Shown one piece after another: positions 33,177 to 42,638 of a stretch of 64,000 bases of DNA. The notes below the pieces were generated by a model. It did no database searches, was not told the DNA's origin, and saw nothing but the letters and a program-made list of their open reading frames with translations. Numbering within the stretch: position 1 is the stretch's first letter; every line of letters begins with the position of its first letter. Location of the stretch: the NCBI GenBank assembly GCA_945871915.1, contig CAMBXO010000006.1, positions 62,001 through 126,000 on the forward strand. The letters run 5' to 3'. This DNA comes from Singulisphaera sp. GP187. GTDB taxonomy: Bacteria > Planctomycetota > Phycisphaerae > Phycisphaerales > SM1A02. Both the position numbers and the translations under genes were made by a program.

Positions 33177-36100
33177 TCATGATGCGTCGCAACGGGCCGA
33201 TGTTGGCAACGGCTGCGGCTGGCGTGGTGGGTGGAGCGTTGCTGGCGTTGTCGATCTGGGTCGACCCCGGCACCGGTCCCGTCGTTGAGCAGCCTCGCAT
33301 CGCGGAGGCAGTCGATCTTCCACCTCCGACACCGCTTCGCGTGGATGAGGGGCAAGGCACCAGCGACCGATCCTTGGAATCGCAGGGTGTGTCGTTGGAG
33401 CAGGGTGCGTGGGTGCAGGTTGCGGATGAGACTGGAAAACTTGCTCAGCAATACAGCGCGTCGCGCATCGATCCCGAACGCGACAAATGGATGCGCATGG
33501 AGCAACCGCGTGCGGTGCTTTACCAAAGCGGCGGACGCATTGTGACGTTGCGTGCGCAGCGAGGTCGTATGCGCATTCCTCAACAAGCCATTGAGAGTGG
33601 ACGGCTTGAAACCGCCGTGGTGATTCGCATGTTTAAGCCGGTGAATGGGAAGGCGGTTGATCTCGAGCGAGATGTGCCGTCGCTGGTGGTGGAAGCGGAC
33701 GAAGCCCTCTTTGATAATCGCCTTGGGGAGATTCGATGCGATCGCAAAGTTCATGTGACCACGGAGCAACTCACCTTTGCGGGCGAGGGACTCACCGTGT
33801 TGTTGCTGGAGGATGGCAAGACCATTGAACGATTGACGGTGGACCGGCCGCTGTCTCCCATCACCATTGTGCGAAAGGTGCAGCCGGAACTGGCAACAGA
33901 GGTGGTGCCGTCAGGTGCGGGTCCGTTTTGGAATGGTGACGAATCGCTTACGCCTGCAACGGAGCAACTCTCCGCTGGCAACGGTGCCACTCTGAAACCT
34001 GCTGCGGCCAAACCAGCGCCACTGGCGAGCAATGCCCAGCCACCGACCACACCGTTCTATCGACTTGTTCTTGAACGCAATGTGCGTATTGTTCGGGATG
34101 GAATCAAGGGCCGCACACGCTTGGAGGGGGATCGTCTGATTTCTGTCTTCTCTCTTGAAGGGGCATCACTTGGTGACAGTCTTGCCGGTGCTTTCGATCA
34201 CGCGACCGAGGGGTTGTGTGAGCAAGCGAGCGACGGTGGCGTGCCGCTTCCATTGCCGCTGCAGTTGTTCGCCCATGCGCTCGCTGCGCAGACCGAACAA
34301 GTTGAACGCACCGAGATTCGTTACGAAGGTCGACTGTCCATGGCGATCACCACGGATCCGGCCGATCTGCTCTCGAGCAAAGATGATGTTCGCGTGGACA
34401 TTGAGGGATCACCCGCCAAGATGGACGACGAAGCAAGCGGAGCCCGTGTCGATTGCGGTGTGCTTCGCTATGTCACCGGCGCCGAAGCGGTGACCATTAT
34501 TGCACAACCGGATCGTCGATTTGTGCTTGCAAGTCCGCGACTGGATTTGGAGGCCACACGATTGGATCTTGATCGCCGCACGGGGAAAGGTCTGATTCAG
34601 GGCGAAGGCCGAATGCGTCTTGGGGGCGCGGACGGTGCGGCCGTGCAAGCACTTTCGACCGTTCCAGAAGCGGGCATGCAGGCGGCGGCGGCATCCGTTG
34701 AACTGATGACGGTGGTGGCCGAGCCAGTGCCGGCCTCTCAGCGCACGGTTCGCATGCAGTGGACGGAGCAGGTGGCTCTCACTTTTGAACCTGGTGGACA
34801 AGCGGCTCGGTTGCAGCAGGCAGATTTTCGAGGAGGCGTTCGCGCGGATGCGGATGAAGTGCGACTGGATGCAGACACGTTGGTGGTTGACTGTGTGCCG
34901 CAGGGGTCACGCGATGCCGTCAGCCACTTGTTGGCCAAGGGCGCCGCCAAGGCCACGCAGCAACCGAGTGGGTCAAGCCTTGCGGGTGAACGCATCGAAT
35001 TGTTTTTAAAACCACTTCCTGATGGGGGGTCACAGCCGACTCGACTGATCGCCGATGGGTGGGTTGAGGCCAGCGACAAAGGGCAGCGCCTGTGGACGGA
35101 TGCCATGGAGTGCCACTTTCAACCTTCACAAAAAGGTGATGGCTCGCCAGACCGCATGGAATTGGTGGATGTCCAAAGTCGCGGGAAAGTGCAGGCTCTT
35201 GTGAGCAATGATGCGCGGTTGTGGGCGTCGTCCATGGATGTGGATCCCGCTCGAAAGCACATTGTTCTGAAGGGGCCTGAATTGCTGTTGGTTCGAGGCA
35301 ACGCCGTGGCAGATGGCATGTCAGAACTGGAAATGAATGAGCAGAGCGGTGAGGGAAGTGCTCCGGGTGCAGGGCGGTGCAGATATTTTCTTCAACCCAT
35401 TGCTGACTCTTCGCCACGACCGATCGCACGACCGACGATTTCTATAGAGCCTCAAATGGAAGCCACATGGAAGGATGGATTGCTCTATCGGAAATTGGAT
35501 TCAGAGGCCTCGGTGCTGCAACTTGGTGGCGGCGTCCACGCCAAGGCAAGTCGTACCGTGCGCGAACTGGACCAGATCACATCCAATGAAGCCCTGCTGA
35601 CCTTTACGCGAGGCCAAGGGCGGCTGGCCCAAGCGAATCGCGAAGTCGGAGGCGATGCTCTGGGTGGTGATGTGAACAACCTCACACGCATGGTGGCCAC
35701 AGGCGATGTCACGCTGGAAAGTCGTGGCTGGAGTTGCGACGACCGAAGTGATGAACCACGACTGTTGCGGCTGATGGGGCAGGAACTGATTCACAATACG
35801 GTAACCGGTGAGAGCGAAGTTCCCTCGGCAGGATCGCTGTTGATTTTTGATCGGGACGACGAGGGAACCAACGCACAGCCCGCCTCACTCTTTGACGGCC
35901 GTGGCACGACACGCTTTCGCTGGTCCAAGCGATTGGAGATGAAGCGCAATGGACCCGAGGGTCGATTTCGGATTGACTTCGATGGGCAAGTGGAAATGCT
36001 GCACGCAGGTCTGCGGCCACAAGACACTCTCACGATGACATGCGATCGTCTTGAAGCCACAGTCAATCGAATGGATGGGGCAAATCCAGAGCAGAGTGGA

Positions 36101-36385
36101 ACGGCCGCACCAGTGGACATGGGTGCCACTGTTCGATTGCTTCGGGTGCAGGGGCTTGGGCGAGTCTTCGTGCGTTCGCCCGAAGCCGATGTGGAGTGCG
36201 ACACTTTTGATTACGACCTTCGGACCAAGATCGCAACGCTGAGTGCGCGACCCGGTCGCATGGTGAGCGTGTTGCAAAAGGGAGTCAAAGCGAATCCTTC
36301 ACCCATTCGAGCCGAAAGCGCGCAGTGGGACATGGAGAGCGGACGCATTCGAATTGTGAATGGCGTTGGTTCGGGTGTGAGATGA
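33173..36385 (+). CDS. Very large LptC/LptA (OstA)-like LPS transport protein
   Basis: About 1070 residues from the GTG at 33173, overlapping the kdsC stop as GTGA (ATGs at 33179 and 33182 are alternatives). An N-terminal membrane helix (LATAAAGVVGGALLALSIWV) anchors it. An LptC-like start (YSASRIDPERDKWMRMEQPRAV cut to its first 20: YSASRIDPERDKWMRMEQPR) leads into repeated short beta-rich segments resembling the OstA/LptA fold, for example FDNRLGEIRCDRKVHVT near residue 175, ADEVRLDADTLVVDC near 560, and AEVECD-like EADVECDTFDYDLRTKIATL near the C-terminus. LptC and LptA form a periplasmic bridge that carries LPS to LptD; this protein is five times longer than either. Position after kdsC supports the role. 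Exact domain limits are uncertain. Confidence 0.7.
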   Translation: MIMMRRNGPMLATAAAGVVGGALLALSIWVDPGTGPVVEQPRIAEAVDLPPPTPLRVDEGQGTSDRSLESQGVSLEQGAWVQVADETGKLAQQYSASRIDPERDKWMRMEQPRAVLYQSGGRIVTLRAQRGRMRIPQQAIESGRLETAVVIRMFKPVNGKAVDLERDVPSLVVEADEALFDNRLGEIRCDRKVHVTTEQLTFAGEGLTVLLLEDGKTIERLTVDRPLSPITIVRKVQPELATEVVPSGAGPFWNGDESLTPATEQLSAGNGATLKPAAAKPAPLASNAQPPTTPFYRLVLERNVRIVRDGIKGRTRLEGDRLISVFSLEGASLGDSLAGAFDHATEGLCEQASDGGVPLPLPLQLFAHALAAQTEQVERTEIRYEGRLSMAITTDPADLLSSKDDVRVDIEGSPAKMDDEASGARVDCGVLRYVTGAEAVTIIAQPDRRFVLASPRLDLEATRLDLDRRTGKGLIQGEGRMRLGGADGAAVQALSTVPEAGMQAAAASVELMTVVAEPVPASQRTVRMQWTEQVALTFEPGGQAARLQQADFRGGVRADADEVRLDADTLVVDCVPQGSRDAVSHLLAKGAAKATQQPSGSSLAGERIELFLKPLPDGGSQPTRLIADGWVEASDKGQRLWTDAMECHFQPSQKGDGSPDRMELVDVQSRGKVQALVSNDARLWASSMDVDPARKHIVLKGPELLLVRGNAVADGMSELEMNEQSGEGSAPGAGRCRYFLQPIADSSPRPIARPTISIEPQMEATWKDGLLYRKLDSEASVLQLGGGVHAKASRTVRELDQITSNEALLTFTRGQGRLAQANREVGGDALGGDVNNLTRMVATGDVTLESRGWSCDDRSDEPRLLRLMGQELIHNTVTGESEVPSAGSLLIFDRDDEGTNAQPASLFDGRGTTRFRWSKRLEMKRNGPEGRFRIDFDGQVEMLHAGLRPQDTLTMTCDRLEATVNRMDGANPEQSGTAAPVDMGATVRLLRVQGLGRVFVRSPEADVECDTFDYDLRTKIATLSARPGRMVSVLQKGVKANPSPIRAESAQWDMESGRIRIVNGVGSGVR

Positions 36386-36404
36386 ACCGCTGCACGCGGT
36401 GCGT

Positions 36405-37187
36405 TTAGAGCGAAGACCGCAGTTCCCACAGATCTGGAAAGAGTGGCTGAAACAGCGTGCTCTTCAAGTACGCAACCCCTGGCGAACCACCGGTGCCTTG
36501 CTTGGCTCCAATGGTGCGCTCCACCATTTTTACATGGCGATATCGCCACTCCTGAACGCCCTCATCAAGGTCAACCAACGATTCGCAGAAGTGGTGAATG
36601 GCGCCGCCGCTGCGATACAGCGAGAGGAGCAAGTCCTGCATCGCGGGATCGCTTGCAGTGGTGAGCGTGGCATCTCGATCAAGGGTCGAGCGGGGAACCG
36701 CATGACCGTGCGCAACAAGTCCGCGAGCAAAGCAAAGCCAAATGGATTCGGCCTTGAGGCGTCGCTCCAGTTCATTTCGGTGCGGAGACCCTTCCGGATA
36801 TCTCGTAAGTGCGCGGGTGTCCTTGACGCCGAGCAACATTTCAAAGGCCCGAAACTGCCAACTTTGGAAACCGCTTGCGCTTTGAAGAAAGGCTCGAAAG
36901 TTCAGGAATGAGACAGGGGTCATGGTCTCAAGCACATCGATCTGTGCGACCATCGTCTTGAGGATTTTCAGCATGCGGGCCAGCGTGGCATCGGCGGAAC
37001 CAAAGTTGCCCGATGCAAGCAACTGACACAAATGATCACCTTCATGGAGTTGCTGACGGAACCACAGTTCATACACCTGATGGATCACAATGAAAAGCAT
37101 TTCGTCATGCTCTCGCGGATCCCCGACGGGTTGTTGTAACGAGAGAAGTTCCGGAATCTTCAGATAGGTGTTGTAGGTGATATCCAC
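36405..37187 (-). CDS. kynA: Tryptophan 2,3-dioxygenase
   Basis: A 260-residue haem enzyme opening the indole ring of tryptophan to N-formylkynurenine, the first step of the kynurenine pathway. The start is a GTG. Active-site H36 lies in IVIHQVYELWFRQ, R98 in FRAFLQSASGFQS, the haem-ligand H218 in YRHVKMVERTIG, and the substrate-binding loop is GTGGSPGVAYLK. The length is typical of bacterial TDO. It starts nine bases after the stop of the MsbA-like exporter on the same strand, so the two are probably co-transcribed even though no metabolic link is obvious. No other kynurenine gene is in the window. Confidence 0.95.
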   Translation of the reverse strand: MDITYNTYLKIPELLSLQQPVGDPREHDEMLFIVIHQVYELWFRQQLHEGDHLCQLLASGNFGSADATLARMLKILKTMVAQIDVLETMTPVSFLNFRAFLQSASGFQSWQFRAFEMLLGVKDTRALTRYPEGSPHRNELERRLKAESIWLCFARGLVAHGHAVPRSTLDRDATLTTASDPAMQDLLLSLYRSGGAIHHFCESLVDLDEGVQEWRYRHVKMVERTIGAKQGTGGSPGVAYLKSTLFQPLFPDLWELRSSL

Positions 37188-37196
37188 GCGGCAAGG

Positions 37197-39149
37197 CTAG
37201 CGAGGTGGCGCGGCGGCTACGGGCCGCTCCTCGTGCTTGGCAGTCTGAATCAACACCATGTCGCGGTAGGGCCCGCTGCCGGCCATCAGTTCATCGTGCG
37301 TTCCCTGTTCTTGTACGCGACCGCCCTTCAGGACAATGATGCGATTGGCGTGGCGAATCGTTGAAAGGCGGTGCGCAATGACGAAGGAAGTGCGATGCCG
37401 CATTAAATTGGCGAGCCCTCGCTGAATCGCCACTTCACTTTCCACATCCAGATTGCTGGTGGCTTCGTCCAAGATCAACACTCGTGGGTCGGCAAGCACG
37501 GCCCGAGCAATGGCAATCCGTTGTCGCTGACCGCCGCTGAGTCGCACACCTCGTTCGCCGATCGGAGTCTGGTAGCCATGGGGAAGCGCCTGAATGAATT
37601 CGTGAGCAAACGCGGTCGTCGCCGCCGCTTCAATGCGATCGATCGAGGCGTCTCGGTTGGCGTACGCAATGTTCTCAGCAACCGTGCCGTCAAAGAGAAA
37701 GACATCTTGCTCCACCACGCCAAGAAGTCGTCGCCAATTGGAAAGGCGAATGTCTCGCACATCAATACCGTCGACTTCAATGGAGCCCTGTTGCGGATCG
37801 AAGAATCGAGCGATCAAGTTGGAAAGCGTGGTCTTTCCTGCACCACTGGCACCCACAAAGGCCACCACCTCACCCGCGGCGGCATGGAACGACACATCGT
37901 GCAAGACTGGTTCCGTGCATCCCGGATAGGCAAAAGTGAGATGCCGAACTTGCACCTCACCGCGGACCGAGGATCCAGTCAGCATTCGAGCATTGGGTCG
38001 ATCGGGCAATTCACGGGGTTCGGACAAAAGGTCAAGCGTTCTGTCGTAACCGGCAAGGTTGGTTTGGAAATTGGTGGCGCTTGAGGCCAGCGCCTCCATG
38101 GGTGCAAAGAGCATGACCAGATAGGTCATAAAAAGCACAAGGTCGCCCGGGGTAAGCGATCCAGCAAGGACTTGATTGCCCCCGTACCACAGCAGAAACG
38201 CGCTCGCTGTCGGAAGGAACAACGCCCACGCCAATTCGATGCATCGACTCCACCACCACGTCAGAATTTCTTGCCGTGCCATCAGGTGATTTCCACCCGT
38301 AAATCGATGAGCTTCGCTGTTCTCGCGCGCGAACGCTCGCACAACACGCATGCCGCCAAATGTTTCCGTCGCCTGTGCATCAATCGTGCTTCGCTGATGT
38401 CGAATATCACGAAAGAGCGGTCGAATGCGACCAATCCATGTGCGATGACTCATCCACACCAAGGGCAGTAAGAGCAGCCCACCGATCAAAAGTCGCCAAT
38501 CGGTCAGCGTGAGCACGGCAAGGATTCCGATCAATTGCACGATCGCACGAAATGGGTTGTAGATCATGCTGAACACAAGCTCCGCAACGCCACCCGCGTC
38601 TTCTCGCAGCATGCTGGTGAGTCCGCCCGATTTCAATTGCCAGACGCGCCCCAATGGGAGTCGCACCGCGTGTTCAAAAGTTTGTCGACGCAGCCGCACT
38701 TGCAGCAATTTGGTGACCCGCGTGGCCTGCCAGCGTCCGATCAAATGCATCACAGTTCCAAGAATGCTGATGGCCACAACGGCCACCGCGACCCATGCAA
38801 GCAGTGTGGTTCGTGAAAGTCCGACGAGTGTTGGAAACAGGTCCGCCAAGCGAGGCGGCAGCGGCTGGCCCAGAAAAACATTGTCAATCGCAATCTTGGT
38901 CGCCGCAGGAGGGGCGAGCGAGAGCATGGTGCCGATGGCAAGCGTGCCCAACGACACGACCATGGCAGTGGAGAATGGACGCAATTCGCCAAGAAACGCC
39001 CTGAGTAATTGCCCAAAGGGTCGATTCCTTCGCAGGCTGCGTTCGGTGCCATGAAAACTGACCACCGTGCGATCGGATCGGTCACGCCGCTTTGTGCGTT
39101 CGCTCTGTCGGTACGCCAGAAAGCGGGCGCGGCTGCTTTCTGCAGTCAT
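37197..39149 (-). CDS. ABC exporter, MsbA/multidrug-type fused permease-ATPase
   Basis: A 650-residue half-transporter. A basic cytoplasmic N-terminal extension (1-50) precedes a six-helix ABC_membrane domain (about 60-360) and a complete ATPase domain: Walker A GASGAGKTT (433-441), LSGGQ (537-541), Walker B LILDEATSNLD (from 558) and switch H593. It would work as a homodimer. MsbA flips lipid A-core across the inner membrane, and the surrounding LPS genes favour that role, but a drug or lipid exporter cannot be excluded. Its promoter is a TAGCAT box six bases before the ATG, facing the divergent EEP gene. Tryptophan dioxygenase follows. Confidence 0.85.
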   Translation of the reverse strand: MTAESSRARFLAYRQSERTKRRDRSDRTVVSFHGTERSLRRNRPFGQLLRAFLGELRPFSTAMVVSLGTLAIGTMLSLAPPAATKIAIDNVFLGQPLPPRLADLFPTLVGLSRTTLLAWVAVAVVAISILGTVMHLIGRWQATRVTKLLQVRLRRQTFEHAVRLPLGRVWQLKSGGLTSMLREDAGGVAELVFSMIYNPFRAIVQLIGILAVLTLTDWRLLIGGLLLLPLVWMSHRTWIGRIRPLFRDIRHQRSTIDAQATETFGGMRVVRAFARENSEAHRFTGGNHLMARQEILTWWWSRCIELAWALFLPTASAFLLWYGGNQVLAGSLTPGDLVLFMTYLVMLFAPMEALASSATNFQTNLAGYDRTLDLLSEPRELPDRPNARMLTGSSVRGEVQVRHLTFAYPGCTEPVLHDVSFHAAAGEVVAFVGASGAGKTTLSNLIARFFDPQQGSIEVDGIDVRDIRLSNWRRLLGVVEQDVFLFDGTVAENIAYANRDASIDRIEAAATTAFAHEFIQALPHGYQTPIGERGVRLSGGQRQRIAIARAVLADPRVLILDEATSNLDVESEVAIQRGLANLMRHRTSFVIAHRLSTIRHANRIIVLKGGRVQEQGTHDELMAGSGPYRDMVLIQTAKHEERPVAAAPPR

Positions 39150-39155
39150 GCATGG

Positions 39156-39161
39156 ATGCTA
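39156..39161 (-). promoter_or_regulatory. -10-like TAGCAT box, leaderless start of the ABC exporter
   Basis: Minus-strand TAGCAT, six bases, then ATG at 39149. Confidence 0.4.
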
Positions 39162-39184
39162 GCGATGGCGACGCGCTCTGCACA

Positions 39185-39190
39185 TACACT
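39185..39190 (+). promoter_or_regulatory. -10-like TACACT box, leaderless start of the EEP gene
   Basis: TACACT, six bases, then ATG at 39197; it supports this ATG over the open frame upstream. Confidence 0.42.
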
Positions 39191-39196
39191 TGCCGC

Positions 39197-40426
39197 ATGT
39201 TGATTCGAAACTTCACCGTTGCGATGATTCTGATGGTGTCCGTGTGCCCGTCGTTGTGGGGGCAGAGCACCAAGCCTTCGTCGGCACCCACTCAACCAAA
39301 GAAGGTCGAGAAAACGCCCACCTACAAAGGCGAGGCGGCGCCACCAATTGGCACACTGAAGGCCCCGAAAAAAGACAAGGGTGCGATTCGCATTGCAGCA
39401 TTCAATGTGGAAAATCTCTTTGATGGTGTAGACGATCCGACGCTGAGCGGTGAGTACGACGACATTGGAATGGTGACGGACAACATCAGACTGACCAACA
39501 TTGCCAAAGCGATCAAGGAACTCGACGCCGATGTTCTTGGCCTTGAAGAAGTAGAAAGCGAAGCGTGTCTGCGGTGGTTTCGCGATACCTACTTGAAGGA
39601 CATGGGGTACGAGTATCTCGCCAGCCATGAAGTGGGCTATTACCGCGGGATTGAACAGGCCGTGCTGAGCCGGTTTCCGATTGAAACCAGTGAGGTGTAT
39701 CTGGATGCAAAAATTGCTGACGCGGCAAGTCGCATGCCTTCGGACCCGGCGGTGCGTCAAGAGCAGAAGTGGGCCAAGGTCAGTAAGACCGAAGGCGTGG
39801 GATACCAACGCAGCCCGCTGCATGCGGTGATCCGTTTGCCGGACGAGAGTGCACTTGATCTTTTTGTGGTGCACTTCAAGGCGGGTGGAAAAGCCTTTGC
39901 CTACCAGCGTGAGCTTGAGTCGCTCTCCGTAGTCAATCTGCTCGATGCGCTTCGAGCCACGAATCCTGATGCACAGATTGTGGTCGCTGGTGATTTCAAT
40001 GCGTTGCCCAATGACATGGCGGCCAAAGCGTTGCGAGACAAGGCGATGGGCGGTTTGATCAGTGGCTATGAGGCTCGTCCGGAGAAAGATCGAGCCAAGC
40101 GAGGCGGCGCCGATGCAACGGATGATGCCGACGATTCGAAAGAGGCAAGCAAGGCGTTGCGTCTGAAATACCTCACGCACTCCTTTGTGGCCGACGACCA
40201 ACCCGGCAAGCCGATTCAGCGATCCATTGATTACATGCTGGTTTCGGACAGCCTCTTTTTCAAGGCGGTCAAGGGATCATTCTTTGTATTGAGCACACCC
40301 AAGGTGTTGACCAGCAGTGACCAACGACCTCCGGGCTATGCAAGCGATCACTGCCCGATCGCGATGGACTTTTCAATGAACACTGCGAAGGAAGCCAAAG
40401 AATCGCGTCCGGCGAACACTCCGTAG
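39197..40426 (+). CDS. Secreted endonuclease/exonuclease/phosphatase-family enzyme
   Basis: 409 residues. Residues 1-22 are a signal peptide (MLIRNFTVAMILMVSVCPSLWGQ). The catalytic EEP domain (about 60-390) carries the family motifs AAFNVENLFD, VLGLEEVES (metal-binding Glu), DLFVVHFKAGGK, VVAGDFNALPND (catalytic Asp-x-Asn) and the terminal YASDHCPIAMDF with the active-site Asp-His pair. The fold covers DNase I-like nucleases and phospholipid or phosphodiester phosphatases; an exported version may scavenge nucleic-acid phosphate. A charged KDRAKRGGADATDDADDSKE insert near residue 300 is probably a surface loop. It is divergent from the ABC exporter. Confidence 0.85.
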   Translation: MLIRNFTVAMILMVSVCPSLWGQSTKPSSAPTQPKKVEKTPTYKGEAAPPIGTLKAPKKDKGAIRIAAFNVENLFDGVDDPTLSGEYDDIGMVTDNIRLTNIAKAIKELDADVLGLEEVESEACLRWFRDTYLKDMGYEYLASHEVGYYRGIEQAVLSRFPIETSEVYLDAKIADAASRMPSDPAVRQEQKWAKVSKTEGVGYQRSPLHAVIRLPDESALDLFVVHFKAGGKAFAYQRELESLSVVNLLDALRATNPDAQIVVAGDFNALPNDMAAKALRDKAMGGLISGYEARPEKDRAKRGGADATDDADDSKEASKALRLKYLTHSFVADDQPGKPIQRSIDYMLVSDSLFFKAVKGSFFVLSTPKVLTSSDQRPPGYASDHCPIAMDFSMNTAKEAKESRPANTP

Positions 40427-40457
40427 CAGGTTGCGGTTCGCTTGAGGCACACTCAGT

Positions 40458-41669
40458 TCAAATGGTGTCGCCGCGGGCTTCAAGAAGGCGCATGGCTTCA
40501 TTCACATCTTTGTCACCTCGCCCGGAGATGTTGACAACCACAATGGCTTCTTTGGGCAGCGTTCGAGCCAATTGCACCGCACCATGCACGGCGTGCGCGG
40601 ACTCCAAGGCTGGAATGATGCCTTCCGTTTCTGAAAGCAGACGAAACGCATCAAGGGCTTCGTTGTCGTTGGCCATCACATAGCGCACGCGACCCGAATC
40701 CTTCCACCAACTGTGCTCTGGCCCAACACCCGGATAGTCCAAGCCTGCGCTGCAACTGTGAACATCGGCGGTCTGTCCAAAGGCATCCTGAAGGACATAA
40801 CTCAGCGATCCGTGAAGAACCCCGGGCGAGCCAAGCGAAAGTGGCGCGGCATGCTCGCCGGCGGTGGTGCTTCGGCCACCGGCCTCGACACCAACGAGCG
40901 CAACTTTGGCATCGGGAACGAAAGCATGAAAGATGCCTGCGGCATTGCTTCCACCACCAACGCACGCAACGACCGCATCGGGCAGTCGTCCGATTTTTTC
41001 TAGACATTGTGCGCGGCACTCTCGACCAATCACGCTCTGAAAATCTCGCACCATCATCGGAAACGGATGGGGCCCCACCACGCTGCCAATGATGTAGTGG
41101 GTGGTGTGCACGCTTCCCATCCAATCTCGCATCGCTTCATTGGTGGCATCTTTCAGCGTGCGACTTCCGGTCTCAACGGTGTTCACTTTTGCCCCCAGCA
41201 GTCGCATCCTGACCACATTGAGAGCCTGACGGCGCACATCTTCGGCCCCCATATACACCTCGCATGAAAGGCCAAGCCGAGCGCACGCGGTCGCGGTGGC
41301 CACGCCGTGTTGACCCGCACCGGTTTCGGCGATGATGCGCGTTTTGCCAAGGTTGCGAGCAAGCAGGGCCTGCCCGATGGTGTTGTTGATCTTGTGTGCA
41401 CCGGTGTGAGCCAAGTCTTCGCGCTTCAGCCAGATGTTGGCTCCACCCGCTCGCTTTGAAAGTCGTTCTGCGGGCGCAAAGGGAGTCTCTCGCCCCACAA
41501 AGTCATGCAGCAACCCGTTCAATTCAGTTTGAAACGATTGAGATTCGCGAGCCTCTAAGAACGCGGCCTCGAGTTGTTCGAGCGCGGCATGCAGGGTCTC
41601 GGGAACATATCGCCCGCCAAAGGGACCGAAGCGACCCGTTGCATCTGGGTAAGACCGGGCGATCGTCAT
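40458..41669 (-). CDS. trpB: Tryptophan synthase beta chain
   Basis: 403 residues from the ATG at 41669. TrpB condenses indole with serine using PLP. The PLP lysine is K93 in HTGAHKINN, the phosphate-binding loop is [10 protein letters not shown], and the N-terminus [13 protein letters not shown] is the TrpB1-type signature that pairs with TrpA. trpA is not adjacent. It is the last gene of the leftward envelope set, 45 bases after pssA, but has its own TACCAT box seven bases before the ATG. Conserved residues and length are normal. Confidence 0.95.
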   Translation of the reverse strand: MTIARSYPDATGRFGPFGGRYVPETLHAALEQLEAAFLEARESQSFQTELNGLLHDFVGRETPFAPAERLSKRAGGANIWLKREDLAHTGAHKINNTIGQALLARNLGKTRIIAETGAGQHGVATATACARLGLSCEVYMGAEDVRRQALNVVRMRLLGAKVNTVETGSRTLKDATNEAMRDWMGSVHTTHYIIGSVVGPHPFPMMVRDFQSVIGRECRAQCLEKIGRLPDAVVACVGGGSNAAGIFHAFVPDAKVALVGVEAGGRSTTAGEHAAPLSLGSPGVLHGSLSYVLQDAFGQTADVHSCSAGLDYPGVGPEHSWWKDSGRVRYVMANDNEALDAFRLLSETEGIIPALESAHAVHGAVQLARTLPKEAIVVVNISGRGDKDVNEAMRLLEARGDTI

Positions 41670-41676
41670 GGTCGCG

Positions 41677-41682
41677 ATGGTA
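41677..41682 (-). promoter_or_regulatory. -10-like TACCAT box, leaderless start of trpB
   Basis: Minus-strand TACCAT, seven bases, then ATG at 41669. Confidence 0.38.
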
Positions 41683-41714
41683 ACCGCGCCGTGCATTGCG
41701 ACACGGGCATGAAG

Positions 41715-42638
41715 TCATGCAACGGGTTCGTGTGGCTCAGCCACACGAGACTGTCGGCGGATCGATCGAATCATGGCTCCACATGGACCGCTGATGGCAT
41801 AGGCAACAAAGCACACGGCGAGTGCAACCTGCAGCCACCACAGAGCGATCACCACAGGAATCACAATGCGAACCAACCCACGAAAATCTTTGCGTCCAGC
41901 CACCCAGCGATTGATCAAGTGGGGATATCGCATGGTGCTCACCATGCCCATTGCGGCGACAAGCGTGACCAGTGGAATGCACAGGCTGCTTCCTTTTTCA
42001 ATGCCTTGCGGAAATTCTCCGCCGTATTGCTTGGCCAAGAGATGCTGATGCAGAAGAATCAAACTGGTCACGCATCCAGCGGCGCCGGGCGAAGGCAGAC
42101 CGCGAAACCATTTGTGATCGTGAAGATCGACCGATGGGGTCTCCACATTGAAGCGGGCCAAACGAAGGGCTGTGCAGCAGATGTACACGGCGGCAATGGT
42201 CCAGGTGATGCGTCCATACAAATTGTCAGCATCCGGTCCGAGTACGCCGGTGTAATGCTCGGGTCCGTAGTAATGGCTGACCAATCGAAGCATCATGTAC
42301 GCCGGCGCCACGCCGAAGGCCACCATGTCGGCGAGCGAGTCAAGTTGGGCTCCAAGATCGCTCGAACTATGGGTCATGCGTGCAACGCTGCCGTCTAGGG
42401 CATCCAAAAACATTCCGAGAAAGATCAGACACCCCGCCACGGTCAGCGTGCTCCATCCGAAAATGTCGCTCGTGGCCACAGGCATGGCGGCGTAATGGAT
42501 GGCTGCAAATCCGCAGATGAGATTTCCAAGCGTCATCAACGCCGGAACAACGGCCAGCGCCGCCAAGGGTCTTCCGCCGCGGAATCTGCGGGGAATTTGA
42601 AGGCGACGGCGAGGCGTGTTTCGAATCGGAGTGTTCAT
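41715..42638 (-). CDS. pssA: CDP-diacylglycerol-serine O-phosphatidyltransferase
   Basis: A 307-residue integral membrane enzyme that makes phosphatidylserine, precursor of phosphatidylethanolamine. The CDP-alcohol phosphatidyltransferase motif is exact: D79, D82-G83, A86-R87, G96, D100 and D104 in the D-x2-D-G-x2-A-R-x8-G-x3-D-x3-D pattern. The flanking helices and the GVAPAYMML segment after the motif are typical of PssA rather than PgsA. The first 25 residues are basic and cytoplasmic. The start overlaps the upstream lipoprotein stop by four bases. Confidence 0.92.
   Translation of the reverse strand: MNTPIRNTPRRRLQIPRRFRGGRPLAALAVVPALMTLGNLICGFAAIHYAAMPVATSDIFGWSTLTVAGCLIFLGMFLDALDGSVARMTHSSSDLGAQLDSLADMVAFGVAPAYMMLRLVSHYYGPEHYTGVLGPDADNLYGRITWTIAAVYICCTALRLARFNVETPSVDLHDHKWFRGLPSPGAAGCVTSLILLHQHLLAKQYGGEFPQGIEKGSSLCIPLVTLVAAMGMVSTMRYPHLINRWVAGRKDFRGLVRIVIPVVIALWWLQVALAVCFVAYAISGPCGAMIRSIRRQSRVAEPHEPVA

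Noticed and set aside
32771-33769. A 332-codon open frame antisense to kdsC and the LptC/A-like gene
   Set aside because: It spans two real genes on the other strand and encodes a His/Arg-rich shadow product.
36386-36404. ACCGC/GCGGT hairpin between the LptC/A-like gene and kynA, considered as a terminator
   Set aside because: The stem has only five pairs, and no T tract follows in either direction.
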